Shown here: piece after piece, positions 43,910 to 54,865 of the stretch
How positions within the stretch are numbered: the stretch's first letter is position 1
Layout of the letters: each line of letters begins with the position of its first letter
Origin: Isoetes taiwanensis
Lineage: Eukaryota; Streptophyta; Lycopodiopsida; Isoetales; Isoetaceae
NCBI GenBank assembly: GCA_021234155.1
Contig: JAJEKV010000003.1
Location: 14,244,386 to 14,308,385, forward strand
DNA: 64,000 nucleotides
Direction of reading: 5' to 3'
The notes under the pieces: generated by a model
Told to the model about the DNA's origin: nothing
The model's database searches: none
Seen by the model: only the letters and a program-made list of their open reading frames with translations
Program-made: the position numbers and the translations under genes

Positions 43910-44920
43910 CAAACCCGGAGGTTTGAAACATGTCGCGATTATTTGAAGCAATGCGGGAATCCCCAATCTGAGACAAGGCACGCATAAGTTTGATCTGAAC
44001 CAGCCTCTTGAACACCATCGCGAGCACTTGGAATTGCTCTCCAACACATTGCACAAGACCCCAAACGGAATCAGTTGGATTCCTCAAGTTGGGTCGGTAG
44101 CGACGATCTTGACCAAAATTTGGACCAAGTCACGCTTAGCGTGCCATTTATGAACTCTCTTATGCGCAACCAAAAAAATATTGATTGAGCAATTGCGAAA
44201 AATACTCTAATAAAACATCTTTGGCATTGCTATGTTTATTTTTGTTGCACTTTTTATTTTTATAATTTGTAAGTCATATTGAGTTGTTGTTTATTTCCGC
44301 CAGATTAACGTAAAGCCTATTTGCTTGGAATACTATTGCACAACTTGTCTAGTGCCATGCCAAAAAGAATGTCTGAACAACCAACGAGTTAGTCTCGGTG
44401 GTAGGAGAAGATGTTGGTGAAACAGGACATGAGGGCGACTTGAGATGCCGTCCATTTTGAGAACTCGGGAGAAGGAGATGAGTTTGTATTCCCTTCCCTA
44501 CCTCTGATTAATCGGAGGTTAGGGCACAACATTCTGAAAGCGAGGAACATGCTAGGATGAATGAGTTGCGTCTTGAAAAGAGTTGTTGAGGTTGAGGGCA
44601 ATGGCGAGAGTGGCCAAGAAACAAGGTGTCACAATTCTGAGAGGTGCATGGAGTTGCATGTGACATGGGCCCGTGTGTTGCCCGCATGGAGCCGATTTTG
44701 ACGATATCGAGGCCAATTTAGGCGTAAGCGGTTTGACGACGACCGCCAAGCGAGGAAGCGGGTAAGTATAAGGCATATGACTGCAAGATCCCTGCAGTCC
44801 GAGGTAGAGCTTTGGAGAGGTGGGTGCAAGTGAAAGGAACAATGATAAAAAACCACGAATTCAGTAAGACATTTGCCAAGCAAGTGTACTATGAGATTGT
44901 GAGAGGGGAGGTCGTAAATT
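43910..44920. other. No gene recognised
   Basis: Short frames on both strands; none shows a domain. It may be decayed continuation of the kinase-like gene or an intron. Confidence 0.4.
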
Positions 44921-45760
44921 ATGCCCGTTAGAAAGTGGAAACAAGGAAGCGGCGAAGGTAGCGAAAAGAGAGTGAAGCTTGCGGAGGATTCTGAAAGCGC
45001 TCTTGGTGATGAGCCCGTGACTATAACTTATTTGCTTCAAGATGCCATAAAACTTTTAGAGGTAGCGTCGGTTGAAGCGGCGGTGTCAAATGGACGGATG
45101 AGGTAGATTTGAAGGCTCGGTTAGAGAATGAAAGAAGTCGAAACCTCACTTTGTCGAGGAAAAAAATGTGCGCTTAAAAGATCGTGCAAATGCTCATGAC
45201 AAGATGGCTGCGAAATTACTAGACACAAAGAATCAAACTTGCGACTTTGGGTAGGGAAAATACGGTGTTGAGAATAGACAATGACCATATCGCACAATAT
45301 CAAGAGTTTTAGATTCTGATCCCCTTAGAGTCTCCAAGGGCGGGGGGTATTTCATACCTCCCTCCGAATACCTATATGACCGGTCGGTGGGATGATGTAA
45401 AGAATGGAGACTTTAGATATTGTCAAGTATGTCGCGGAAAATCTGACCCAAGTTGGTTGGTATGCCTTAGGGTGTGGACATCGTGCGCATTTGAGATATT
45501 TGTTGGATTGGATGATGGGCGTGGGTTACATCCATCAAATGATGGATATATTATACCGGGCGCCCGTATGCAATGCTCAACATGCAATCACGCATGCCTC
45601 CCTTGCCAGCTATGGTTTGCTTTCGAGGAGGGATGGAATGCTTCATCGGTTCCAAACACAACGTGAAATGGACCTTTGGATGGGGGTAGAAGAACCGCGT
45701 GAAGGTGAAGAGGTACGGACATTAATCGGTACCTGCCCCCGCTCACAGGCCCAGCGGTGA
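44921..45760 (+). pseudogene. Coding-like region with RING-like Cys/His pattern
   Basis: Starts MPVRKWKQGSGEGSEKRVKL (basic, nuclear-signal-like), then a weak coiled-coil trace (45120-45310). At 45376-45500 it shows RYCQVCRGKSDPSWLVC in one frame and CGHRAHLRYLLDW in the next, followed by PVCNAQH. The order CxxC...CxHxxH...CxxC-like resembles a RING finger (ubiquitin ligase), but the last Cys pair is incomplete and the pieces are in two frames, so it is at best a decayed copy. It lies downstream of the kinase-like gene on the same strand and could have been part of the same cargo. Confidence 0.35.
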
Positions 45761-46361
45761 TAGTAGTGCGAATGTGGATCTGGGGCGATTACATTAACCC
45801 ATGAGCTACTCTACATTAATTTTTTTGATATTTTTCCACGAGATCTCGGATGCACATGAATGAACTAACGTTGGCGAGGATTTTTTTGTCTAAATAACAT
45901 TTTGGGGGTTGGGTTGCGGCGCATTGAGTTGTTTGTGTTGTAGTTAAGTAAAGTAAGTATGTTAGTGATTTTTGAACATCCTAATTAGGGACGGATGCCA
46001 ATTAGGATTAGTGGACTTCCTAACTTTCGAGACTTCCAACTTCGCTCACCACAGCTTAGTCTCTTTGAGACTTCTCGAGACTTCAACTCGCTCACCCTAG
46101 CTTAGTCTCTTTCGTTTTACTGTTTTGTGTATCTAATTTGCCCCTAGGATGACATCGCTCACTCGGTGGCGAATTAGATCATGCCAAGAGAAACTCGAAA
46201 AGGAGTAAGCCAAGGCGCAACCCTCTTGAATGGTTGTCAGGTCACCAGGCTTTATATTCTCCATGGCAAACAATATAGACTTCTCGAAATTCTTGTTACC
46301 TCCTTTAGAAGGAGCTTGCGATTCTGTGGGTTCATTAGATGTTAGTGATTGATGAGTTCAA

Positions 46362-46484
46362 GCATCGAGACTTCCCCGTTTTTCTTTCCCCCCGGCTCTT
46401 TGGGCAATGTAGCTTAGTTTACATGCTAAGTTCCATTGTCCAAAGACCCGGGGGAAAGCAAAGATTGGGGCGTCTCGATGCACA
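46362..46484. repeat. Foldback hairpin, copy 1
   Basis: GCATCGAGACTTCCCC...TCTTTGGGCAATGTAGCTTAG...CTAAG.TTCCATTGTCCAAAGA...GGGGCGTCTCGATGC: outer arms pair over about 55 nt with a short loop (TTTACATG). Confidence 0.85.
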
Positions 46485-46528
46485 GACCAGTCTTGAGTTA
46501 ATTGGATGTTAGTGACTGATGAGTTCAG

Positions 46529-46645
46529 GCATCGAGACTTCCCAATCTTTCTTTCCCCTCCTCTTTGGGCAATGCAGCTTAGTTTACATGCTAAGTTCCA
46601 TTGTTCAAAGAGGGGTGAAAGCAAGGTTTGGGAAGTCTCGATGCT
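46529..46645. repeat. Foldback hairpin, copy 2
   Basis: GCATCGAGACTTCCCAATC pairs with GTTTGGGAAGTCTCGATGC, with the same middle (CTCTTTGGGCAATG.AGCTTAG / CTAAG.TTCCATTGTTCAAAGAG). It is about 90% like copy 1 by eye. Confidence 0.88.
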
Positions 46646-47204
46646 TGTATTCAGGTCTCTTTCATCTGGCACAGGCGTGACTTTCTTGAATGGTTGTCAA
46701 CTCACCGGGCTTGATATTGTTAAGCTGCAAACAATATAGACTTCTCGAAATTCTTGTTACCTCCTCTAGAAAGAGCGGGCTTTGTTAAACTCTCTTGTGT
46801 AGTCTCTACTGTGTCAATGTAGCTTAGTCACTTTGCTAGGTTATATTACACAAAGAGGCTCACAATGGGAGTCGAACAAAAATCGTTCGTTCTAGAGATT
46901 GAACTTTCTATGGCGTCGGAGGTGAGGCGCACTCTAATTTCAAGCCAAAGTGGTGCACAGGTGTTGTCCATCTATATAGCGGTTGTTAGGCACCAAATCA
47001 TGGAACATCCTAACTCCTCGCTATTGATGGAGAACCTTGAGCATCACTATGACTTCAAATTAGAGTCTGCAGCGTCCCTTTGGCAAGGTGGTGGATTGTA
47101 GGTAACAAGGTTTTTGAGTACTCTATTTTTTGTTGTGGCAGCGGATGATATCAGCCTAGTGGTTGCTTAGCGATTACGTGGTTGCCACGCCCGATGGCAT
47201 GCCA

Positions 47205-47385
47205 AATCGCCATTTGGATGCCATCACGGACCTATAATTTGTACCTCCATTCCTTTGGGTGGCACATGCCATGCAAACCCATTTGGGTATTCGAGCATGT
47301 GCCACCCGGAGGAATAGAGTCTGAATTATAGGTCGAATAACATCAAAGCCCAATTTGGCATACCAAAGTTATTCCCGACTTGGGT
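47205..47385. repeat. Long imperfect hairpin, ~40-nt main arms
   Basis: GACCTATAATT...CCTTTGGGTGGCACATGC (47229-47269) pairs with GCATGTGCCACCCGGAGG...AATTATAGGTC (47294-47334). Outer segments ATGCCAAAT (about 47207) and ATTTGGCAT (about 47375) pair too. Loop about 24 nt. Looks like a MITE or an old inverted duplication; a small-RNA precursor is possible. Confidence 0.8.
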
Positions 47386-47667
47386 ACCGAAGTACCTTGT
47401 GAACCTTCCGATGGATCAGATTAAATCCGGGCTGGTCCGGGCTGTTTGGCCCCTTATTAACATGCGTGGATTACTTCTCATCGGCAAGATTAAAGGCGCA
47501 TGCGAAGAGGCAAGCAACAACGGAGGTCGAGGCGGGTCTGATCCAACGAAGGTTTTCAGGCAACGCTAGCGGTTACACATGAAAGAAACATAGAAAGAAC
47601 TATCATACATGAACCCGGTCTTTGGGGTAAGTTAGACATAAAATAAGATAGCTTCGATGATTGGACG

Positions 47668-47797
47668 AGTTCAAAAAGCGACACTTCCCTCTTTCTTTCC
47701 CGCCTCTTTGGGCAATGTAGCTTAGCTTGAATGCTAAGTTCCATTGTCCACAGAGGCGGGGTGAGCAAGATTGGGAAATTCTCGATGCTTTGACTTT
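47668..47797. repeat. Foldback hairpin, copy 3
   Basis: GCGACACTTCCCTC...CGCCTCTTTGGGCAATGTAGCTTAG / CTAAGTTCCATTGTCCACAGAGGCG...TTGGGAAATTCTCGATGC: same family as the copies at 46.36 and 46.53 kb, more diverged. A partial copy (CAATGTAGCTTAG...CAAAGAGGCTC) is visible at about 46815-46865. Confidence 0.8.
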
Positions 47798-48159
47798 GAT
47801 ATCCGGTGACCCATGCTTGCACTCACCTATCTAGTGGTTGGAGAGTGGATCGTGTATCTAGTGACATCTCGTATCCGTTAGAGTCGTATCGACTGACCCG
47901 GATCTAGGCACTTAGATCGACTTATATTACAAATGAATGAAACATGGACGGAAGTTACATGAACCATCATACAATACATGAAACAAACATCATACATGAA
48001 AGGAAAATTCCACAAGGTAACGAAATATATGGAAGACAAAAAACTTGTAACAAAAAACTTTACTTTTAATTCATAGTGCCAGGATGGTTACAATAGTTTT
48101 TGAACATCCTCATACACGATTACAATAGACAGACTGAGGGTAGTCATCACCTCCTCTCT

Positions 48160-50736
48160 CTAGACATCACCGTCTTCATCAATTTCATCATCTGCACTTC
48201 CGTCTTCTTCTGCCAGCTGGCCTAGGCTCAACCTCCTCTGGCCTTTTCCCTTACTGGAACGTCCTCGAGATGTGTTCTTTCTGACTCGTTGCCTGTTTGT
48301 CTGGGTCATTGGCATTGGAGAGTCCGATGGCTCGCGTACCATTAAGTCCTCAGGCTGATCTCTTGTATTACTTGGACCTGGCCTTTACGTATCGACTCCT
48401 CTTACGTATCTTATTTGTCGTCGGTTGTCCGAGAACATGTTCTTGTCTAAATCATCTTGGCATCGACAAAATGGGTACATTGAATGTCCTCGTCAACATG
48501 GTTAGCGGCATTTACAGCAAGCGGCTTCGTCCTCAACTTGTCTTGAAGTTGTCCTCTTCCACCGAATCTGCATCCATGAAAGGGCTACTGCGGCTTATCA
48601 ACTTCTGGCTGCACCAGCATTTGCGATTCAAGAGGCGCCCGGTTTGAGAAGTTATATACAAGTTTGTCGACCTTCTTATGCGGGGAGGCGATTTAGGGTG
48701 TCACACTATGTATATATTTATAAGCACTCCAGTTTCTCTCACTTGCACTATTGGAGGATACCAAGGAGAGGATAGTCATTCGCGAGGGCACATAGCGTGT
48801 CGATAACTTGTCCATGGGCTTGCCACCATGCATAAGATTCCATATTTGGTTCCTTCTTGTGACTCTCCGATTGCATCGTGAAGCTCTTCATCGCCCACCT
48901 TCCACTCAAGTTACGGTATTCGATTAACTTCGGCAATGAAAACTTTGTAGTCCGAAATTGTTGGGGTAAAACGTTTTTGCAACCTTCTTCAATGAACCCA
49001 TCACTTCTTTATCGTATGCTGGTCCATATCATGGTTGTGTGGGTCTAAGGCATGTCTTGGCGCCATGAAGATCATTATAGGACTTCTTCCATCGTTCATT
49101 AAAGTCTCTAAGCGGTCTTTGCTTGGCGCTTAGCATTGTCAAAGGGTGCATTAGGGCCATCGCGTTCTAGAAAGGATTGAATGGAGTGCCGGCACCTCCA
49201 CACCTTTCGATTGCTTGCCTTCGAAGAATCAAGGGTTTTGATGGCATGACAAACAGGTTGCATGCACTTGACAACATTCTTAACGCCTCTCCAAAATGTC
49301 TCCCGCCCAAGCATTTCGAAGAAGCGGCAGACTTCTTTGCCGGTGTTTTGAAGCATTTTTTCCCTTCTGCCTCCTCTCCCATTCAAAGAACTCTGTATGG
49401 TTGAAGGTCGAGATAATCGAGTCGCGACACCTGAGCACTCTTTCAAGACAAATGTAATTGGAACCAAACCGGGTCTGCCCAGGATTCATGAGTGCAAGGG
49501 CCTTCTGACGCAATGACTTGTATATGGCGTAAATTGCCGGCTTCTTTGTGATGAATTTCACGAGGCGGCGGGGCCTTTTGAATGGGATCTTTGAACCAAG
49601 CGTCTTTGTGAAAACCATCCTTCAAATAATAAGTTTAGGCAATGGCATTGGCAGCTGGTCGCGTGCAATCCTGGAAATTCGGACTCCAACATTTCACCCG
49701 CTAACTTACAATTAGATGCATTGTCCATTACGACCTGAAATATTCTCTTCGGTCCAAAACTCTCTATCACAGCCTTTGTCTTTTGAAAAATCCAATCTCC
49801 ACGTGACTTGGTCGGTTTTGGTTTCTCTGGTTTTCAAGAATACTTAGCCCCACGGATATCTGATCATGAAATTTATAAGATGGTCCTTATTTACATTGCT
49901 CCAACCATCGGTGACTAGAGAGGCTGGCCCGGCTTGATAACTTCGACTTAACCCGTTCCACCCTCTCGACCATTCTTCCATGAATTTCATCCACCATTTT
50001 GTTATTCGCATGTTTGTATGAAGGCAATCTAAAAAGTCAGGCCTGCTTTGGCAACTTCTGGAAGGCTTCTTTGATTGCTTTGTGCTCCAAAATATGTGGA
50101 GACAACCCGTATATAGAAAGGCCTCTACAACCTTCAATTCGTCTTCTTGGTTGCTCGATGTTAAGCCTTTGGTCAACCCTCATTTGCTTAGTCTGTCTTT
50201 CCACTAAGCTGAATTGTCTCGCCATTCTTTTTTCGCCCGTACTTAACCCACCTATCGACCCTAGTCCACCCTCTGGTTGGTACGTTGGCGCTCTGGCAGG
50301 AGGGGTGGTGTAATTGATCTCTTCTTCTTGGCATGGTGAAGGTTCTTGGCTATCCCTTGGCTGTGTTCTTACCTTCTATTATTTTTTCGACCCAACACTT
50401 CAAGTGCATCTTGTCGTATGTCGGCAGATCTGTACATGTTTGCACCCCAATTTTAGGATCCCGTAAAAGATGAGCTCGTATTCTTGTCGCGGATCCATTT
50501 ATTGACGTGTACCCACAAAATACACATTGCCACTCATTCTGACCAAATTCCTTCACAAATCCCCACTCAGGACCTCTCTTTCGACCACCGAGTTTCGACA
50601 TATAATTCTTCCACGTGCTGTTCCAACTCCCGTGGCCCTGCCATGACCGCGCAATGGTGCGCACCCTAGACGATGATGCATGACCGCCGGCGGCGAGATG
50701 TGGATGCATGGCGCGGCGGCTTTGATGTAGATGCAT
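48160..50736 (-). pseudogene. hAT transposase (BED zinc finger + DUF659 + hATC), decayed
   Basis: The minus strand, right to left: BED finger (WGFVKEFGQ, CVFCGYTS, ATRIRAHLL, 50460-50570); a linker; DUF659 with SLVTDGWSNVNKDHLINFM (about 49860-49920) and IFQVVMDNASNCKLAGEML (about 49690-49745), CQCHCLNLLFEG; then TRFGSNYICLERVL (about 49440-49480), a central ETFWRGVKNVV block (about 49270-49310), and a C-terminal YAWWQAHGQVIDTLCALAND (about 48780-48840) as the dimerisation hATC region, with an acidic tail at 48160-48342. Frames change at least four times, so it is inactive unless some joints are introns. It probably belongs to the 10.7-kb element. Confidence 0.85.
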
Positions 50737-51194
50737 GACCAGCCGGCATCCCCGCTGCTATCTAAAATTACTTGTCCCTGTTTTGTATGCTAAAGGGTAA
50801 AGACTCATTAATCGTCAAACTAAAGGCCGGCGTCTATATACGCCGAGGAGCAAGCTCACTGCGCATATGTTACATCGGCGTCCGGTTGAGCGTAAGGAGT
50901 GAAGGACAGGAACCTATAGGTCTCTAAGGAACAGGGTAGGAACCCAAGGTCGGAAAACTCTGTGAAGGAGGAATCTCACTTCACAATTCCGGCGTCAGGC
51001 CCCGGACGCAATAACCCACACCTCAAAGGCTGACCGTTTCCCAAAGAGTATGTGGACTCAACCTGGTAGTCAACGTTCGAGGCGAATTCTAGAGCTAAAC
51101 AAGTTTTCCTTATATATAATATTTCACCTGCACAAAATAGACCCAACAGTGGCGCAAAAAGTTTTTTTCCCTTAGCAAAAAGGCCCAAGATGCT

Positions 51195-51480
51195 TTGCAA
51201 AGTTTCGCGTAAGCGAAAACAACTGCTGTTAAACTGAAAAACATCTTGGCGTTTAAACAGCGGTTGTTTTAAACTGCCAACCGAAATAGTTTCGCGTAGC
51301 GAACATCGCTTTAAACTGCGAAGATGTTTTCGCTAAAGCGAAAACAAAGTTTATTTCGCTTCTGCGAAACTATTTCTGGTTCGCTGCGTGGCGAAAAATA
51401 CTATTTAAACTGTGCGAACCGGACTTCAGCGTAGTTTAAGCGGTTGTTTTTAAACTACCTGCGAAAAGTTTTCGACGCCG
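51195..51480. repeat. Right subterminal palindromes (TTTCGCGTAAGCGAAA and variants)
   Basis: TTTCGCGTAAGCGAAA at about 51203-51218, then TTTCGCGTAGCGAA, TTTTCGCTAAAGCGAAAA, TTTCGCTTCTGCGAAA and several GTTTAAAC/TTTAAACTG blocks. Same motif type as at 41.0-41.26 kb. Minus-strand transcription of the hAT gene would start from this side. Confidence 0.85.
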
Positions 51481-51602
51481 GAAATTTTTTTAGCCGTATT
51501 TTTGACGTATTAAACGTCAAATTTGTGCCGTATCAAACGAAAAATAATGTGCGTATAAAAGCATTATCTGATGTGAACCTATCCACAGTGCGATCAACGG
51601 GC

Positions 51603-52080
51603 CTAGGGCTCCGCGAAAGGGTACAGGATAGAGTAACGAATACTCTCCCGTACTGCTCTAAGTACCTTGTAGCGAGCCCATGCCTGGATAATGACCAACT
51701 GATAATCTAATGTGGGGCTGATGATGAGTAACTTGAAGAGATCTCTCAACGCGTAGAAAATCTGCCATAAATGGTTATTTGCATCAATAAAAGCCTTCTG
51801 CTTCGTCATCTGCCAGTAATTCCAAGTCCGTCAAAGAGTGTGTTCCAGATGCTCGAAAGCGCGCTCACGGAGAATGTTGACAATTTCGAAGCCCTTGATT
51901 GGGTCGTAGGCCTCTGCTTCCTCCATAAGCTCCTCTGCCACGTAATCGACATCCTCTGAATGCCACTCCGCATATTCTTGACCATAATCTTGGCCCGGAG
52001 GTATCTGATCTTCCCCTCGTAATTCCTCGGGTATTTCTTCATTCTCCTCAATTTCATCGTCTGCAAGACGGTAAGTATGA
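51603..52080 (-). pseudogene. Acidic coding-like region of the 5' block, family unknown
   Basis: Minus-strand sequence reads as an acidic start (ADDEIEENEEIPEELRGED), then a helical, aromatic-rich part (FIDANNHLWQIFYALRDLF, YQLVIIQAWARYKVL). Composition and length suggest real former coding sequence. It is the part of the 5' block nearest to gag and lies against the border of the 10.7-kb element. It belongs to a broken fossil and I recognise no family. Confidence 0.4.
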
Positions 52081-52256
52081 GTACATAACAGTTGAATTAT
52101 TCCTTATACGTCAAACTCTAAAAGAGGAAGACAAGTATTGTAGGAAAAAGACAATTTGCTTGTATTCAAAAGAAGATGCGCGAAGATCATCAGTGCAAAA
52201 TTACATATATTCAAGTAGCTCAAAGGCTATGCTCATACAATAGATACTATAAAAGG

Positions 52257-53752
52257 CTACGAACTAGTCCCGGCATCCCGGTCCATAGGCGTAGGAGGTG
52301 GTGGCGGGATCGATGACGTAACAAAGTCACCCCCAGGTCTACTTGTGGCGGTACCAATGGAGGCAACCTCTGGCGGATAGGCGGCAGCCAATGGGGCCGA
52401 CGTAAGGAGCTTCATACTCATCCATGGTGCAATATCCTGCCCTAATGCAGTGAGGGCAAGATTCCGTCGGACGAGTATGTAAGTAAGCGTGCGATAGGGA
52501 AGCTTCTTGTGCCCTGCCAATGTGGAAAGAGCACGGAGGTTCCACCATGACGCCTCGGCCTCTGGCCCTAAGTCCCGGGCTACAAAAAGGACCTGCCCCT
52601 GCCGAAAAGCTGATAGGAAGAAGCGGGTGAGGTGATTCCCTAACGCCTTCCCCTGCGGGGTCTCCGACATGGCGACCTCCTTATCTAGGTCCATAGGGAC
52701 TTCTTCTTCCTTGAGTTCCTCCTGTTCTTCCTTCAAATGAGCAGGGTTATGGTAAAGATCCTCTCCCTTCTCGTCCGAACCGGAGGGAACTTCGACCATA
52801 TTAATATTTGGAACATGAGGCCCCATAGTTGTAAAGGCATCCAGTGAAGGCTGGGATGGCGGATCCTGTAACACCAGTTCCCGAAGCCGTAACAGGTTGG
52901 CTCTATGGTCTCCTGATGAAATTGGAGTAGCTGCTGTACTTCCTGGGGAAGGTCAATAGGAGTAAAGTCAATGAAGTCATCCATACAGTACTCCGCTAAC
53001 TCATAGAGTACATGGTCCTTGCGTCGGCGCTTAAACCTAGCCACCATGTGATGAGTCCAGATGATATCATCCAAAAGAAGATACTCTTGCCCTTGGTGAT
53101 ACACAACTGGAAGGGCGTCCAGCCCGGACAAGCGTGCAGCTTGTTCCCGACGTGGTGGCATCTCCTCTGCCAACTGCTTCCAACGGACGAAGTCACCCAT
53201 GCCTATGTGCTCATCCTCTTCCTCATCGGAAGACTCGGGAAGTTTGCCTCTCTCTGCCGGCAACGTCTCATCCTCTTCCTCATCGGAAGACTCGGGAAGT
53301 TTGCCTCTCTCTGCCGGCAACGTCTCATCCTCAACATACTGATCCATGAGGATGGCTAGAGCGAAGGCAACTTCAAGATATTGTCGCCCCTGGTGCTGAA
53401 CAACTGGCGGCTGTTTACCCCATCTAAGTTTGCCTTTGAGCACATCATATGCGTGGGTGTCACCCCCAAGCATTTTTCGGACCACATCCCGTTCTAGGTA
53501 CAACTGGGGAGGTTCCCCAAAAGGAATACACAGAGGGAGCATCTCCTCTGTGTAAAACTGTAGGAATCCGGCATAATCTGGGTGCCGTTGCATGTTAGAG
53601 ATGAGGTCGAGGCGCTGGCGTAGAAAGGGCTGTAAAAGGTCAAAGGGCACCTGTGGATCCCAATGCTCTCCATCCTGGTACCATGCAAGTAGATTGATGG
53701 CGGCCATGGGCGTTGAAAGAGAGGAGGGAGGAAGATAAACAGATATGGACAA
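52257..53752 (-). pseudogene. ~500-residue coding region of unknown family in the chromovirus 5' block
   Basis: The first part (from about 53695, MAAINLLAWYQDGEHWDP) has an internal duplication of the pattern VVQHQGRQYLEVAFAL / VVYHQGQEYLLLDDI and a perfectly repeated 19-residue acidic unit (ETLPAERGKLPESSDEEED). The later part is acidic (KEEQEELKEEEVPMDLD), then helical and Trp-containing (RQGQVLFVARDLGPEAEASW), and ends in a Pro-rich tail (PPPPPTPMDRDAG). Nothing resembles gag, pol or a known accessory retroelement gene. The copy is broken, though long stretches remain open. Spacer sequence on both sides suggests a unit of its own. Confidence 0.6.
53211..53324 (-). repeat. Exact 57-bp (19-codon) tandem duplication
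   Basis: Two consecutive copies starting at 53211 and 53268 appear identical. Each encodes ETLPAERGKLPESSDEEED on the minus strand. Because it keeps the frame and has not diverged, the duplication is recent relative to the rest of the fossil. Confidence 0.92.
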
Positions 53753-53984
53753 ATGAAAATGAAACCCTAGAGATCCTTTTAACCCCTTTTTTTTTTAAAA
53801 AAAAGTGATTTATTTATGCTGACGTCAGCATTTTCATTCTCTCTTCTTTTCTTCTTTTTTTTTTTTTTTTTTTTTTATTACACCGAGAGGCGACTTATCT
53901 AGTCCATACATAACACAAGGACAAAATGTAGATTTCTATTTAATATAACAAAAATAGTTACAACGCAAACATTCCCAAAACCCA

Positions 53985-54766
53985 CTAAGGACGCTCTCCC
54001 CGAATCCTGCGGGCCAGGGCCAAATCCTTTGGCATTATAGTGACTCTCTTTGCGTGGATAGCGCAAAGATTTGCATCACCAAAAAGTGCCACCAAATAGG
54101 CTTCTGCAGCCACTTGAAGTGCTAGAATGGCAAAAGTCTGGAAGCGGAGGTCGGTTTTGAATTCTTGGGCTATCTCCCGAACCAACCTTTGAAAAGGCAG
54201 CTTCCGTATCAAAAGTTCCGTGGTCTTCTGGAACTTACGGATCTCCCGAAGGCCACGGTGCCGGGTCTGAACCGGTGGGGCTTCTTCAGTGGAGCAGGTT
54301 TGGGAGTCGGACCTCTTTGCGGTGGTATCGTCTTGCCCCCAATGACAGGATGGGGCCGAGAAGCATCCACGCGCTCCTGCCTCCGGCTGGAACTTGTGTT
54401 CTTCCCAATAGCTCCGACAACCTTCAACTTTTCCTTGTACTGGCTGCCGGACTTATGGGCTACAAATTTTCTCCGGCGTTTACTGGACGGTTTGTCCGCC
54501 TGGTTTGGCCCCTGCTCGGTCTCTTGTCCCCTATTACCCTGCTGGTCCTGGTGTTCCTGTCGGGCCTTTTCTTCGCTCTCCCGTTGGAGTCTTTCCTGTT
54601 CCTCCCGGAACTCACGGGCTCTATTGAGGTCGGCTTCAACCTCAGCGTACCGTCGTTCTACAATGCGGCGAAGGAGTTCAGCGTGGTATCGGTCGGGTCG
54701 CTGGCTCATATCAATCTGGACCGTCGTCAAATAATCCAGACTGATATCAGGAATCTCTCCCCACAT
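53985..54766 (-). pseudogene. Histone H3-like protein with long N-terminal extension, inside the chromovirus LTRs
   Basis: The minus strand encodes a Gln/Glu/Arg-rich, coiled-coil-like N-terminal part (EVEADLNRAREFREEQERLQ), a basic linker ([16 protein letters not shown]), then the H3 junction [12 protein letters not shown] and the histone fold: [65 protein letters not shown]. The fold is canonical H3-like: loop 1 is not lengthened as in plant CENH3. The usual H3 tail (ARTKQTARKSTGG) is absent and replaced by the long extension. The copy looks broken once or twice. Same strand as gag-pol, between 5' LTR and gag. Capture of a host H3 gene is the simplest reading. Confidence 0.85.
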
Positions 54767-54865
54767 GAAGCTCTGGGAAGCTTCATGCCACTCAAATGGG
54801 GGAAGCTCGATTGCCCTGCCATCAATGACGGCGTCTCCATCTCCTAAATACCTATACTCTCGACC

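Larger units (their letters stand above)
46215..46785 (+). repeat. ~105-bp direct repeat flanking hairpin copies
   Basis: CTTGAATGGTTGTCAGGTCAC...CAAACAATATAGACTTCTCG...TTGTTACCTCC at about 46225-46325 recurs at about 46683-46785 with few changes. Between them lie two copies of the foldback hairpin family. Confidence 0.85.
40898..51584. mobile_element. ~10.7-kb element carrying hAT transposase, kinase-like and RING-like sequences
   Basis: GGATAGGTTC at 40898-40907 is repeated inverted at 51575-51584 (GAACCTATCC), and ACAG flanks both (40894-40897 and 51585-51588). Inside each end lies a ~100-bp stretch dense in ATACG/TACGTA, then CCGG, then ~250-400 bp of TTCGCGTAAGCGAA-type palindromes. The interior holds plus-strand kinase-like and RING-like sequences and a minus-strand BED/DUF659 hAT transposase. 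The 4-bp duplication does not fit hAT (8 bp), so the exact borders, and whether the hAT gene is the element's own transposase, remain open. It is younger than the chromovirus. Confidence 0.55.

Noticed and set aside
52996-53359. Plus-strand frames with LPHRKTREVCLS repeats
   Set aside because: The repeat is simply the antisense of the 57-bp tandem duplication.
53985-54766. Reading the H3-like region as a centromeric H3 (CENH3)
   Set aside because: Plant CENH3 has a longer, diverged loop 1 and a different alpha-2 region. Here the sequence ([24 protein letters not shown]) is canonical H3-like.
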